Below, piece after piece: positions 10,220-20,587 of a DNA stretch of 64,000 bases. A program made the position numbers and the translations under genes. Position 1 is the stretch's first letter; each line of letters begins with the position of its first letter. This stretch comes from Lamellibrachia columna. Its lineage: Eukaryota; Annelida; Polychaeta; Sabellida; Siboglinidae. The notes beneath the pieces are model-generated. The model searched no databases and had not been told where the DNA came from. It was given only the letters and a program-made list of their open reading frames with translations. The stretch covers positions 41,690,056-41,754,055 of the forward strand of contig OY759261.1 in assembly GCA_963662155.1 (NCBI GenBank). The letters are read 5' to 3'.

Positions 10220-12970
10220 TTTCTTCACGTTAAAATGAAATTCATTAACCTACTTTTTGACCATTTAGTAAGAGTTTCTAAATCATATTGTAAGATCTCC
10301 TTGTTATTAGGATTACTTATTTTCCTGAAGAAAATGCTATCATCCACACATAGCTTAACGGTTGACTGTATTCTTTAATATCGTTTATGTAGATTATAAC
10401 GAGGACTGGTCCAAGAACAGATCCCTCCCCTCCGATGTAACGTTATCCCTGGAAGAGTGAGTGTCGTTAACGAGGACTGGTCCAATAATAGATCCCTCCC
10501 CTCCGATGTAACGTTATCCCTGGAAGAGTGAGTGCCATTAACGAGGACTGGTCCAAGAACAGATCCCTCCCCTCCGATGTAACGTTATCCCTGGAAGAGT
10601 GAGTGCCGTTAACGAGGACTGGTCCAAGAACAGATCCCTCCCCTCCGATGTAACGTTATCCATGGAAGAGTGAGTGCCATTAACGAGGACTGGTCCAAGA
10701 ACAGATCCCTCCCCTCCGATGTAACGTTATCCCTGGAAGAGTGAGCGCCATTAACGAGGACTGGTCCAAGAACAGATCCCTCCCCTCCGATGTAACGTTA
10801 TCCCTGGAAGAGCGAGTGCCATTAACGAGGACTGGTCCAAGAACAGATCCCTCCCCTCCGATGTAACGTTATCCCTGGAAGAGTGAGTGCCATTAACGAG
10901 GACTGGTCCAAGAACAGATCCCTCCTCTCCGATGTAACGTTATCCCTGGAAGAGTGAGTGCCATTAACGAGGACTAGTCCAAGAACAGATCCCTCCGATG
11001 TAACGTTATCCCTGGAAGAGTGAGTGCCATTAACGAGGACTGGTCCAAGAACAGATCCCTCCCCTCCGATGTAACGTTATCCCTGGAAGAGTGAGCGCCA
11101 TTAACGAGGACTGGTCCAAGAACAGATCCCTCCCCTCCGATGTAACGTTATCCCTGGAAGAGCGAGTGCCATTAACGAGGACTGGTCCAAGAACAGATCC
11201 CTCCCCTCCGATGTAACATTATCCCTGGAAGAGCGAGTGCCATTAACGAGGACTGGTCCAAGAACAGATCCCTCCCCTCCGATGTAACGTTATCCCTGGA
11301 AGAGCGAGTGCCATTAACGAGGACTGGTCCAAGAACAGATCCCTCCCCTCCGATGTAACGTTATCCCTGGAAGAGTGAGTGCCATTAACGAGGACTGGTC
11401 CAAGAACAGATCCCTCCGATGTAACGTTATCCCTGGAAGAGTGAGTGCCATTAACGAGGACTGGTCCAAGAACAGATCCCTCCCCTCCGATGTAACGTTA
11501 TCCCTGGAAGAGTGAGCGCCATTAACGAGGACTGGTCCAAGAACAGATCCCTCCCCTCCGATGTAACGTTATCCCTGGAAGAGCGAGTGCCATTAACGAG
11601 GACTGGTCCAAGAACAGATCCCTCCCCTCCGATGTAACGTTATCCCTGGAAGAGCGAGCGCCATTAACGAGGACTGGTCCAAGAACAGATCCCTCCCCTC
11701 CGATGTAACGTTATCCCTGGAAGAGTGAGCGCCATTAACGAGGACTGGTCCAAGAACAGATCCCTCCCCTCCGATGTAACGTTATCCCTGGAAGAGTGAG
11801 TGCCATTAACGAGGACTGGTCCAAGAACAGATCCCTCCCCTCCGATGTAACGTTATCCCCGGAAGAGTGAGTGCCATTAACGAGGACTGGTCCAAGAACA
11901 GATCCCTCCCCTCCGATGTAACGTTATCCCCGGAAGAGTGAGTGCCGTTAACGAGGACTGGTCCAAGAACAGATCCCTCCCCTCCGATGTAACGTTATCC
12001 CCGGAAGAGCGAGTGCCGTTAACGAGGACTGGTCCAAGAACAGATCCCTCCCCTCCGATGTAACGTTATCCCTGGAAGAGCGAGTGCCATTAACGAGGAC
12101 TGGTCCAAGAACAGATCCCTCCCCTCCGATGTAACGTTATCCCTGGAAGAGTGAGCGCCATTAACGAGGACTGGTCCAAGAACAGATCCCTCCCCTCCGA
12201 TGTAACGTTATCCCTGGAAGAGTGAGCGCCATTAACGAGGACTGGTCCAAGAACAGATCCCTCCCCTCCGATGTAACGTTATCCCTGGAAGAGTGAGCGC
12301 CATTAACGAGGACTGGTCCAAGAACAGATCCCTCCCCTCCGATGTAACGTTATCCCTGGAAGAGTGAGCGCCATTAACGAGGACTGGTCCAAGAACAGAT
12401 CCCTCCCCTCCGATGTAACGTTATCCCTGGAAGAGTGAGCGCCATTAACGAGGACTGGTCCAAGAACAGATCCCTCCCCTCCGATGTAACGTTATCCCTG
12501 GAAGAGTGAGCGCCATTAACGAGGACTGGTCCAAGAACAGATCCCTCCCCTCCGATGTAACGTTATCCCTGGAAGAGTGAGTGCCATTAACGAGGACTGG
12601 TCCAAGAACAGATCCCTCCCCTCCGATGTAACGTTATCCTTGGAAGAGTGAGCGCCGTTAACGAGGACTGGTCCAAGAACAGATCCCTCCCCTCCGATGT
12701 AACGTTATCCCTGGAAGAGTGAGCGCCATTAACTGAAACTAGTTGTTTACGGTGGGAAAGGAAGCTGTGTTATTTGAGATGCCATAGTGGCTCAACTTGT
12801 CAGATAGGTGGTGATGGGAGACTTTATCAAAGGCTTTGGACAAATCAAATAGTATTACGTATGTCTGTCTTTTCTGGTTGATTGAGTGTTTCTGACCTGT
12901 CTTTAGTTGTGTCACAGTGGAAAGGCAGTCCCTAAATCCGTGTTGCTCACTAATTAAGATGTTATGTTTA
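10220..12970 (-). mobile_element. LINE reverse-transcriptase relic split by a satellite
   Basis: Read on the minus strand, about 12,950-12,780 gives ISEQHGFRDCLSTVTQL followed by FDLSKAFDKVSHHHLSDKLSH, the RT fingers/palm. After the 71-bp array, about 10,420-10,340 gives GSVLGPVLVIIYINDIKEY and, after a frameshift, CVDDSIFFRK, the degraded catalytic FADD box. This is the same LINE family as the plus-strand relic at 15,190-16,370. No intact frame remains. Confidence 0.75.
10401..12733. repeat. 71-bp satellite, about 33 units, derived from a reverse-transcriptase motif
   Basis: The mark 'gaggactgg' occurs at 10,401, 10,472 and 10,543 and then regularly to 12,663. The distance equals 32 units of 71 bp once two units lacking 5 bp ('atccctccgatg' in place of 'atccctcccctccgatg') are allowed for. 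Variation is mostly at a few positions (gtgagtg/gcgagtg/gtgagcg; ccattaac/ccgttaac; ccctgg/ccccgg), giving higher-order patterns. On the minus strand each unit contains 'ggatctgttcttggaccagt' (GSVLGPV), the conserved RT box of the flanking LINE. There are no spacers, so it is not a CRISPR array. Confidence 0.97.
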
Positions 12971-13039
12971 AGATATAGCGACTTGACTTAAAATTATATG
13001 GTCCATGGCCTTACAACACAGACACGTCAGAGATATGGG

Positions 13040-13850
13040 CCGGTAAATTATCTAATGTGTACGTCGTGTCGGTAGTACCAATGTTATGTCTAAAGACATA
13101 TATCTGACGAGGGCCGGTCACACATACGCCAAATCTTGTTGATATCGTTAAACTATGAATTATTTGGGTGTGCCCCCCCCCCCGCCACCCCGGTAACGGC
13201 CATCCGAACGTATATAATGCGCTTAGAGTAATTACGTAATAAACATCAAAGTTCTTGGATCCTAACTTCGATCCATATGTTCAACGTTGACCCGTTTACC
13301 CCACAAATAGGACAAACGTCAACAAGTGTTACTCTTTCATTGAGGCGGGTGATAAAAATTGTCACCTTGTTATTTGGAAGTAAGTTTCTTAAAGGGTAAA
13401 CACCCATCAGTGCGACGCGTACTCAATAACAACTATTATTTGGGTGTGCCCCCCCCCAGTCACCGCTACAACCTACATAGACGCACCAGTCGGGTCGAGC
13501 TTCCATTATTTTCGCTGTACGCTGTTTGTTATCTGTGTCCTGTAAGCTAGACCGAATCATAGGTTTTAAACGCAATTGACACTAACCTCGATGACAGATG
13601 GCCAGTGTCCATACCAAACTGTACAATGTGTATTGAAAGTTTGCGCGTTCAACTTGATATGCTCGCAGTTCTTCTGCAGGCGGACCTTAACTGTCGCCTC
13701 GACCGTATCGCGCTGAGTCCGCACTCGTAATTCGTAAACAACGGTGCAGTGAAACAGGATGTGCCGCCGAAGTGACAGTCACCTGCCTTGCGGGGGCGGG
13801 CACTCCCTGCGAGTCCGAGGCTGAAATATCAGCCTGTTCGATAATACTAC
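13040..13850 (-). repeat. Left arm of an 0.8-kb inverted repeat element
   Basis: Reverse complement of 14,260-15,130. Shared marks include 'caaataatagttg', 'tgatgggtgtttaccc', 'gacgcaccagtcgggtcgag', poly-C tracts of 9-12, 'tggatcctaacttcgatcc' and 'caggtgac' with the GC-rich end near 13,790. A third copy is at 36,200-36,990. It is probably a repeated mobile element of unknown class. Short frames such as YNLHRRTSRVELPL appear on both arms but not in the third copy. Confidence 0.85.
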
Positions 13851-14259
13851 CCTAAAGAAGGGTGGGAGTGTTAAGCGGTAGGGTCTCAAGGCTTTCCCTC
13901 AGGCAATTTACAGAAAAACATACTGTCTCAAATACGCAATTTGGCACAATTTTAAGGTGTGCTATTGCGATCTACAGCATTATTCGAATTATATATTAAG
14001 GTGGCTGTGATGTTTCGATTACTCAAGCACATTTCGTGATATATGTTTCCCGCTTTGGGGTATGGCCGACTTTAAGTTTCACAGGTTGTTGGAAATCCAA
14101 TATATGAGTATCATAGTGATTTTTCAGTTTGTAAAGAAATTAAATTTATTTTCAGCATCTCCTTTAACATTATATGCGGTCCTACAGTAAAGCCCTATGG
14201 ATTACCTGCCATAAAATGACTGAAACAAAAGGCTTTCATGTTGCTGTCCGAGCCCAGCG
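13851..14259. other. Centre of the large inverted duplication
   Basis: About 400 bp of unique AT-rich sequence between the inverted arms. As the two receptor copies diverge from here, a shared promoter region is possible, but I see no convincing core-promoter motif and no first exon. Confidence 0.5.
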
Positions 14260-15130
14260 CCCTCTACCGGGCCCGGGGGGCCCTGGCCCGGCTTTCATGC
14301 CACACCTGCCAGCCCCCCGCAGGGCAGGTGACCGTCACTTCCCTGGTACACCTTCTTTCGCTGTACAATTGTTTATGTATTACGAGTGCGTGCTCAACGC
14401 GATAAGGTTGAGACGACAGTTAAGATCCGCGCTTAGACACAATGTGAGCATGTCAAGTTGAACACGCAAACTTTCAAGACACATTGTACCGTTTGGTATG
14501 GACACTGGCCGTCTGTCACCGAGGTTAGTATAAATTGCGTGTAAAACCTATGTTTCGGTCTACCTGACAGGGCACAGATAACAAACAGGGTACGGCGAAT
14601 ATAATGGAAGCTCGACCCGACTGGTGCGTCTATGTAGGTTGTAGCGGTGACCCGAGGGGGGGGGCACACCCAAATAATAGTTGTCATTGAGTACGCGTCG
14701 CACTGATGGGTGTTTACCCTTTAAGAGACTTATTTCCAAATAACAAGGTGATATTTTTAACACCCGCCTTATTGATATGTGCCCTATTTGTGGGGTAAAC
14801 TGGTCACCGTTGAACGTATGGAATCGAAGCTAGGATCCAAGAACTTTGATGTTTATTACGTAATTATACACACGTATACAAATAAAAAACCGTCGCAGAT
14901 ACCTCTTTGATAATATGGGCCCAAACCAGACACAAATTAGGCACAGGTGACAACATAGGTTCGGATGGCCATCACCGGGGCGGGGGGGGGGGGCACACCC
15001 AAATAATACATAGTTTAACGAGATCCAACAATTAAGGTTTAGCCTGTATGTGGCCGGCCCTTGTCACATATATGTCTGTATACATAATATAGATACTATA
15101 CTGACATGACGTACACAATATCTAATTTAT
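14260..15130 (+). repeat. Right arm of the 0.8-kb inverted repeat element
   Basis: See the left arm for shared marks. It carries a poly-G tract of about 12 at 14,982 where the left arm has poly-C at 13,171, and another G run near 14,657. Its GC-rich start contains 'gggcccggggggccctgg', a strong local hairpin. Confidence 0.85.
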
Positions 15131-15189
15131 TTCATCCCTTTACTGCCTTCATTAGCCAATGAGTTAGCTTAAGCTTTGTGATACCTATC

Positions 15190-16370
15190 CCAGCAAGTTT
15201 ACGATAATCGGACAATTCTAAACCAGTGGCGTCTAGGATTGGTCACGATAATTCATACGCGCGGTCTAAAATCTGACGCCTCCAATTACTGGCCCATATC
15301 TGTGACGCGCCTGTGTTGTAAAACAATGGAACATATTATCATTAGTCATGTCGCTAAACATCAAAAACATCAAAACATTTGACATAATGTTATTGAGCAA
15401 CACGGATTCGGGGACTGTCTTCCCACGGTGACGCAACTTATAAACTCAACTCATGACTGGTCAGAAACACTCAATCAAAAAGGACTGACATAAGTAATGT
15501 TACTACATTTTTCCCAAGCCTTTGATAAAATCATCCATCACCGCATATCAGACAAGTTAAGAATCAATCAGTTTTAGCTAAGTGCACCCATTCTTCCTGG
15601 GCTACTACTACATCGGGTGTCCTCCATGATTCTTCCAGGATTATTCCTGGGCTACTACTACATCGGGTGCCCTCCACGATTCTTCCAGGATGTTTCCTGG
15701 GTTACTACTACATCGGGCGTCCTCCATGATTCTTCCAGGATTTTTCCTGGGCTACTACTAAGTCGAGTGCCCGCCAGAATTCGTCCTGGAATTTTCCTGG
15801 GCTACTACTACATCGGGTGTCATCCAGGATTATTCTCTTCATCAACGATATCAAATATCATATACAGTCAACCGTTACGCTCTTTGCGGATGATAGCATT
15901 TTCTACAGGACTATAAATAATTGTGCAGGAGATCTTACAAAATTATTTAAAAACCCTTAATAAATTGTCTAAAAGTTGGCTAATGGATTTCAATGTGAAG
16001 AAATATGCAGTACTCACCATCATGCCCAAACACAATCCTAAACTTCATCAATATACAATGCAGGGAGAACCACTAAACACGGTCAAAAACCTGATTACTT
16101 ACGAGTCACCATAACACAATATTCTGGAATGATCAATATTCGTAAATTATCATACACTTGGTCTCCTAAGGGGAACGCTATCACCCTACCCACAACATGT
16201 CAAAGAAAATGCTTACCCAACTCTTGTCCCTCCCCAAATTGAGCATACCAGCAAAGTAACAAAACTTAACCGATTAGAACAAATACAATGAAACGCTGCC
16301 AGATTTTTTTCTGACTACAAAAAAGAAACCCATGTCGCTCCTCTCGTTATATACTGGGAGCCCAGAGCTT
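15190..16370 (+). mobile_element. LINE reverse-transcriptase relic (plus-strand counterpart)
   Basis: Broken frames read SDASNYWPISVTRLCC, EHIIISHV, IEQHGFGDCLPTVTQL and AFDKIIHHRISDKL. After a 50-bp repeat block come FINDIKYHIQSTVTLFADDS (FADD box near 15,880), KLSKSWLMDFNVKK and RLEQIQ..AARFFSDYKK (C-terminal). Order, family and orientation mirror the minus-strand relic at 10,220-12,970 across the centre at 14 kb. Many stops and frameshifts are present. Confidence 0.8.
15601..15850. repeat. 50-bp repeat, five units, at the RT GVPQGS box
   Basis: The mark 'g(c/t)tactacta' recurs at 15,601, 15,651, 15,701, 15,751 and 15,801. The unit encodes degraded TSGVPQG / GLLL text. It occupies the same RT position as the 71-bp satellite in the other LINE copy. 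Confidence 0.9.
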
Positions 16371-17129
16371 TTATTTATATAAACGACACCAAAAGGTTTG
16401 ACCCCATGGATTGAAGGGACCAACCCCGACATCCCAAAAATGCGTTGTTGCCGGGTCTGGGCTGGGCGTAGCCCCTGACACCAGCCGTCAAAAGGGGCAA
16501 AAAGGACATTTATTTATGAGAATGGCGTCAATGCTAAAAACAGTGTCAAATGTTCCCATGCGGTTCCCTGACTATGGAATGAGTAATTCCAGCAATTTTA
16601 GGAGGGGGTTCCCCCTGCCTGCAGCCCCCAAAGGGTTGGAAAAGGGGCATTCATTTAATGGAATAATGCTATGGATAAAAACAGTGATTAATGGCGGCAT
16701 CCTCGGACATGAATCCGAACAAATCCCCTGGAACTCGACAAGTACCTTTCACCCTTCATCAGATTCGGAGCGAAAGCTGCGTCGACCAGAGTATCATCAT
16801 CGTCGACCAGAGTATCATCATCGTCGACCAGGGTATCATCATCGTCGACCAGGGTATCATCATCGTCGACCAGGGTATCATCATCGTCGACCAGGGTATC
16901 ATCATCGTCGACCAGGGTATCATCACACATTTATCATCGTTGGACCTGATCAGGTCCAGCGGAAGAGTGGTACGGAGCTCCTAAAATATAGAGCATTCAG
17001 GCAGGAGTTCCCCGTTTCTTCATAGAGAAATGAAATAAGCCGCACTACCGGCCAATCATATGACAGTTTACACATCACATAACATAACAGCAACAGTCTT
17101 ACCCCATTTATGAAATACGAATATTGAAA
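16371..17129. other. Spacer with a 21-bp repeat
   Basis: No LDLa exon is found here, where copy B would be expected to have one. A 21-bp unit 'gaccagggtatcatcatcgt' plus one base is repeated seven times at 16,787-16,927. Since 21 is a multiple of three, every frame stays open. I do not call a gene. Confidence 0.7.
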
Positions 17130-17383
17130 TGAAGTAAACTAAGGCATGAAATACAACATTGTTAATTTAGAGTAAATTTGAAGTCGAACATAATTAGAGA
17201 ATTGGGGCATTCTAATTATGCGAAACTCCCAACTAACTCCGTATCAGTCAGCCAATACAAATCGTTGTACAACCCATTTAAGTCGGCGTGTGTACGCCTC
17301 GCCATTGCAACCCATGTTCATGGTCATATTTACTCTTCGTGAAAATGTACACTTAGTTGGTATATAATATATGAATTACGATT

Positions 17384-17456
17384 TTCTTCTAACCACATCT
17401 ATTGATTTACTTCACTCAACGTTGAGTGAGTATATCAATAGTTGTAGTTAGAAGAA
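17384..17456. repeat. Foldback palindrome, copy B
   Basis: Arms beginning 'ttcttctaaccacatctatt' meet at a perfect 16-base palindrome 'cactcaacgttgagtg' with no loop. It lies just before 'gtgatttatatttactattt' and the first of two TTTGTCTTTCAGG acceptor sequences. Confidence 0.9.
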
Positions 17457-17957
17457 ACCCGTGATTTATATTTACTATTTGTCTTTCAGGCTTGTATTGT
17501 CTGGGACAGAAGAGGCATTAGTCTACAGACCAAGCTGAAGGTGTACAGGGCAATAGTGATTTCCACGCTGCTCTACGCATGTGAAACATCCCTGAAAGCG
17601 TTTGCCATCACCCCCGACTCCTGGGAACAAACCGCCATGGACCGGGCCAAGTGGCGTTCCGCCGTGCACAAAGGCTCCAAGATATGCGAGGCCAACAGGA
17701 CCGCTGCAGCAGAGCAAAGGAGGCAAGCCAGGAAAGCCCGAGCCAGCAATCCTCAAGATGACGTCCCCCTCATCCCCTGTCCCAACTGCCAACGTACCTT
17801 CCGTGCACGGATTGGCCTTGTCAGCCATCTGCGCACTCACCAGATCCAGCCCCAACTACCCCCAGATGACTAGAGTGGACCTCGTCGACTCGACGGACGA
17901 ACACATGAGTTGTAGTTAGAAGAAACTCGTGATTTATATTTACTATTTGTCTTTCAG
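17430..17957. repeat. About 50-bp direct duplication flanking a LINE fragment
   Basis: The segment from 'gttgtagttagaagaaac' through 'tttactatttgtctttcag' occurs at 17,441-17,488 and again at 17,910-17,957, bracketing the LINE 3' fragment. The two differ at one or two bases. Only the second copy joins the transmembrane exon. A duplication of nearly 50 bp is much longer than usual LINE target-site duplications. Confidence 0.85.
17490..17880 (+). mobile_element. LINE 3' fragment with C2H2-like tail
   Basis: The frame reads QTKLKVYRAIVISTLLYACE, then DRAKWRSAVHKG, EANRTAAAEQRRQARKARAS and a zinc-finger-like end CPNCQRTFRARIGLVSHLRTH before TAG at 17,871-17,873. This is the C-terminal end typical of the LINE type at 1,030-4,160, but from a different and better preserved subfamily. 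It is inserted in the intron upstream of the copy B transmembrane exon. Confidence 0.85.
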
Positions 17958-20587
17958 GCGGAACAAAAAGAAGCGTCGGCAAGAACGCTGTGTTCGTCGG
18001 TCTGCTTGTATTGTTCGGCCTCGTAATCGCTGGCGCCATTTGCGTGGCTCTCGTCCGAATGTTTAATGTCCTTTATCGCCAGTGTGCCGAAAGGTCGAGG
18101 TTGGTACCCTTAGCAAAACAATCTATTGAATTGTTCATATATTTGTTCATTTAAAATTCTATACCATTTTTGCGGACACAGCTGTGCATAATTCAGAACA
18201 ATTAATATTCTACAGATTTTTTATAGAATATTCTAAAGAATTTTTTTTTTTATAGAATATTCGATATTTTGTGGACAGAGATATGCAATGTGTAGTATCT
18301 ATAGTTTTCTATACCGTATTCGGCTATACTCTGTAGAATTCAATACAATTCTATAAAGATAAATACAAATTTGAAGCAGACAAATAATTTCTGTGCAATC
18401 AATAATATTCTGTGTTTTTTATACACAAATATATTATAATATGTAAAATTATATAGATTTCTATACAATGCAATTTTTTTTATAGATTTCTGCGTGTTTT
18501 ATGGTAACGTTAATATGTAGGATGAACGAAATACCTGCATGAGATCTTGATTTTGGACGAGACCACATTCGGAACACATCGTGTGTCAGCGGAACAGTTC
18601 GTGCTTATTTGATCAACTGGAGAAAAAACTTCCCTTTTAATAGACGATTCGTTGGCACGGTGTTTAAGTCCCGAACTGTATCGTCTCCGTTCGTCACACA
18701 CCCTCTGTCGCACATGATGGGAATCTCATCTATCCCACTGTCTGTATAGTGTCGGTCTTTCAACATGCCGGAATTCCAAGGAGAGAAATCGAGTCGTCTG
18801 TCTGAGGGTTTAATACATCATCGCTAGCCAGGGGAGGTAATACTTACTACAGTACAGGTCGACCTGATAAAACGTGGATTTGTCTCACTGAACATGTGGA
18901 TGTACGATGAATCATTTGTACTTATTCCCACTCCCTGTCTTGTACTTATTCCCACTCCCTGTCTTGTACTTATTCCCACTCCCTGTATTGTACTTATTCC
19001 CACTCCCTGTCTTGTATTATTCCCACTCCCTGTCTTGTACTTATTCCCACTCCCTGTCTTGATCGTCATGTTTCTGAGAACTAGACGCGTCGTCGCCCAA
19101 ACTTGAAAGAGCGTTCCCACGAAATGCTCATCGTTACCCGTCTTAACAGCGACGACGGCCCATGTAAAGTTAAGTTCCCGTAGCGAGCCTTGTGAACCTG
19201 AGCGAGCAGCATTATTGGTTTTCACATGTTTCAACAGGTCCATCTACCAGGGGTACTAACCGATGTAGTCCATCTACCAGGGGTACTAACCGATGTAGTC
19301 AGAAACCCCTGGTGGCGAGGATGGTTATTACAATGACACATGTGGTTTCCCAATACCTCACATGGGGACGGTGTGGAACGATTGTTGCGGTTATCGACGT
19401 TTTCTCCACATGTTTTATTATATCGGAACTTTTTAGAAAACTTCGGGTAAATTACAGAAATGGCATGAGTATATTGAGTAATGGGCCGAGTTTTACGTGA
19501 ACCGTCGTGTATGACAATCTTCACGTACGCCGCCACGCTCGCGATAGTCTCCCATGTCGGTAAAAGTGATGAATTTTGGAAAACGTTCGTTTTACCTGGA
19601 CAACGACTATGATATGTGATTGAATAATCATACATCGTAATTGACTGCTCCTTATTCACGACGCTCAAGTCAATTTGAGCTTACATATTAGGACCAGATT
19701 AGAAGTTTAACATTATATATGGGTATATGGATGTATGGGTTATAACACACTTCTAGAATTACACCAAGGAAACAATACTAGATTGCAATTTTTAATAATA
19801 GAATATATAAAGTTACTAATGTATGTACGGATTTTTATATTGATATTGACAAGACGTATTGACCTTGACAGTAACATTACATACTTACAAAACAGGACAT
19901 ATAACGTCACAGTTGATGACCGGGGGAGGGGCACTCAGTACACTGCCAGTGAACCATCCTTGATCACTTATCTAACTGATCTTCCGCAAGAAAAAGTGTT
20001 AGACTTCAGTAACAAACACCCTTTTTAAACTAAATTAACTTGCACAAGATTCACCTCAAGTGGAATTTGTCTGGACGATTGCAGTTTGGCAGTGTATTAA
20101 GTGGCTTCCAAATGAACTGATGAAATGTGAGGGGTGTGTCAGAAAGTGGAAGGTGGGAAATTGGTCCTAAAAATATGTTGAGAGGTTGGCATCAACATGA
20201 AGTAGGAGATGTGAGGTGGACTCTCACGAATGGCGGGAGGTGGGATATTGGTCCCACACACAGGTGGGAGATGGGCGGTTAACCTCCAAAACAGGTGGGA
20301 GACGGGAGCTTTAGTTCCCTGACACACCCCAAGTGTTAATGTCTTGGCACCGTTCACTTACACGTAGTATATTATTCCTGTGGTCTTTTGTTTTCAGCTC
20401 GATTACATCAACTGAGCAGGAATCTCGACATGTAGATGATCACAGTCGTCCGCCTAGTTACTCAATGACGACGGTTAGCGGTAATGCGGAAAGCTATCAC
20501 CGGACATTACCAGATTGTGTGCCGACCGTTCCCCAGGAGGCACAACCGTCATACGCCTACGTTTGCGAAAGCGAATGTTGGGTTTGA
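17958..20587 (+). CDS. Receptor paralogue, copy B (transmembrane and tail exons)
   Basis: Two plus-strand exons match copy A in length, phase and splice sites: 17,958-18,099 (142 bases; acceptor TTTGTCTTTCAG, donor CGAG/GTTGGT) and 20,398-20,587 (acceptor TTTGTTTTCAG, ending in TGA). The first encodes GTKRSVGKNAVFVGLLVLFG and a hydrophobic helix ending RQCAERSR. The second encodes SITSTEQES ... SRPPSYSMTT ... QPSYAYVCESECWV. The second PPxY of copy A is lost and the tail is about 20 residues shorter. No LDLa exon is visible upstream; that position holds unrelated sequence and a LINE piece. It may be a relic or a shortened receptor, though both exons remain open. Confidence 0.7.
18100..20397. 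other. Intron of receptor copy B with dispersed repeats
   Basis: AT-rich 18,130-18,500 mirrors 8,570-8,760. About 18,500-19,690 is the inverted counterpart of 7,140-8,130. It holds a 24-bp repeat ('cttattcccactccctgtct' core, about six units at 18,914-19,070) that is single in copy A. A 27-bp direct repeat lies at 19,240-19,300. About 20,110-20,330 carries GTGGGAGGT-type short repeats. Confidence 0.7.

Noticed and set aside
10401..12733. Regular repeats that might be taken for a CRISPR array
   Set aside because: Units are directly adjacent with no unique spacers, there are no cas genes, and the surrounding DNA is a eukaryotic LINE relic.
13359..13550. Frame with YNLHRRTSRVELPL shared by both arms of the 0.8-kb element
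   Set aside because: It crosses poly-C tracts of different length and is broken in the third copy at 36.5 kb, so there is no sign of a maintained protein.
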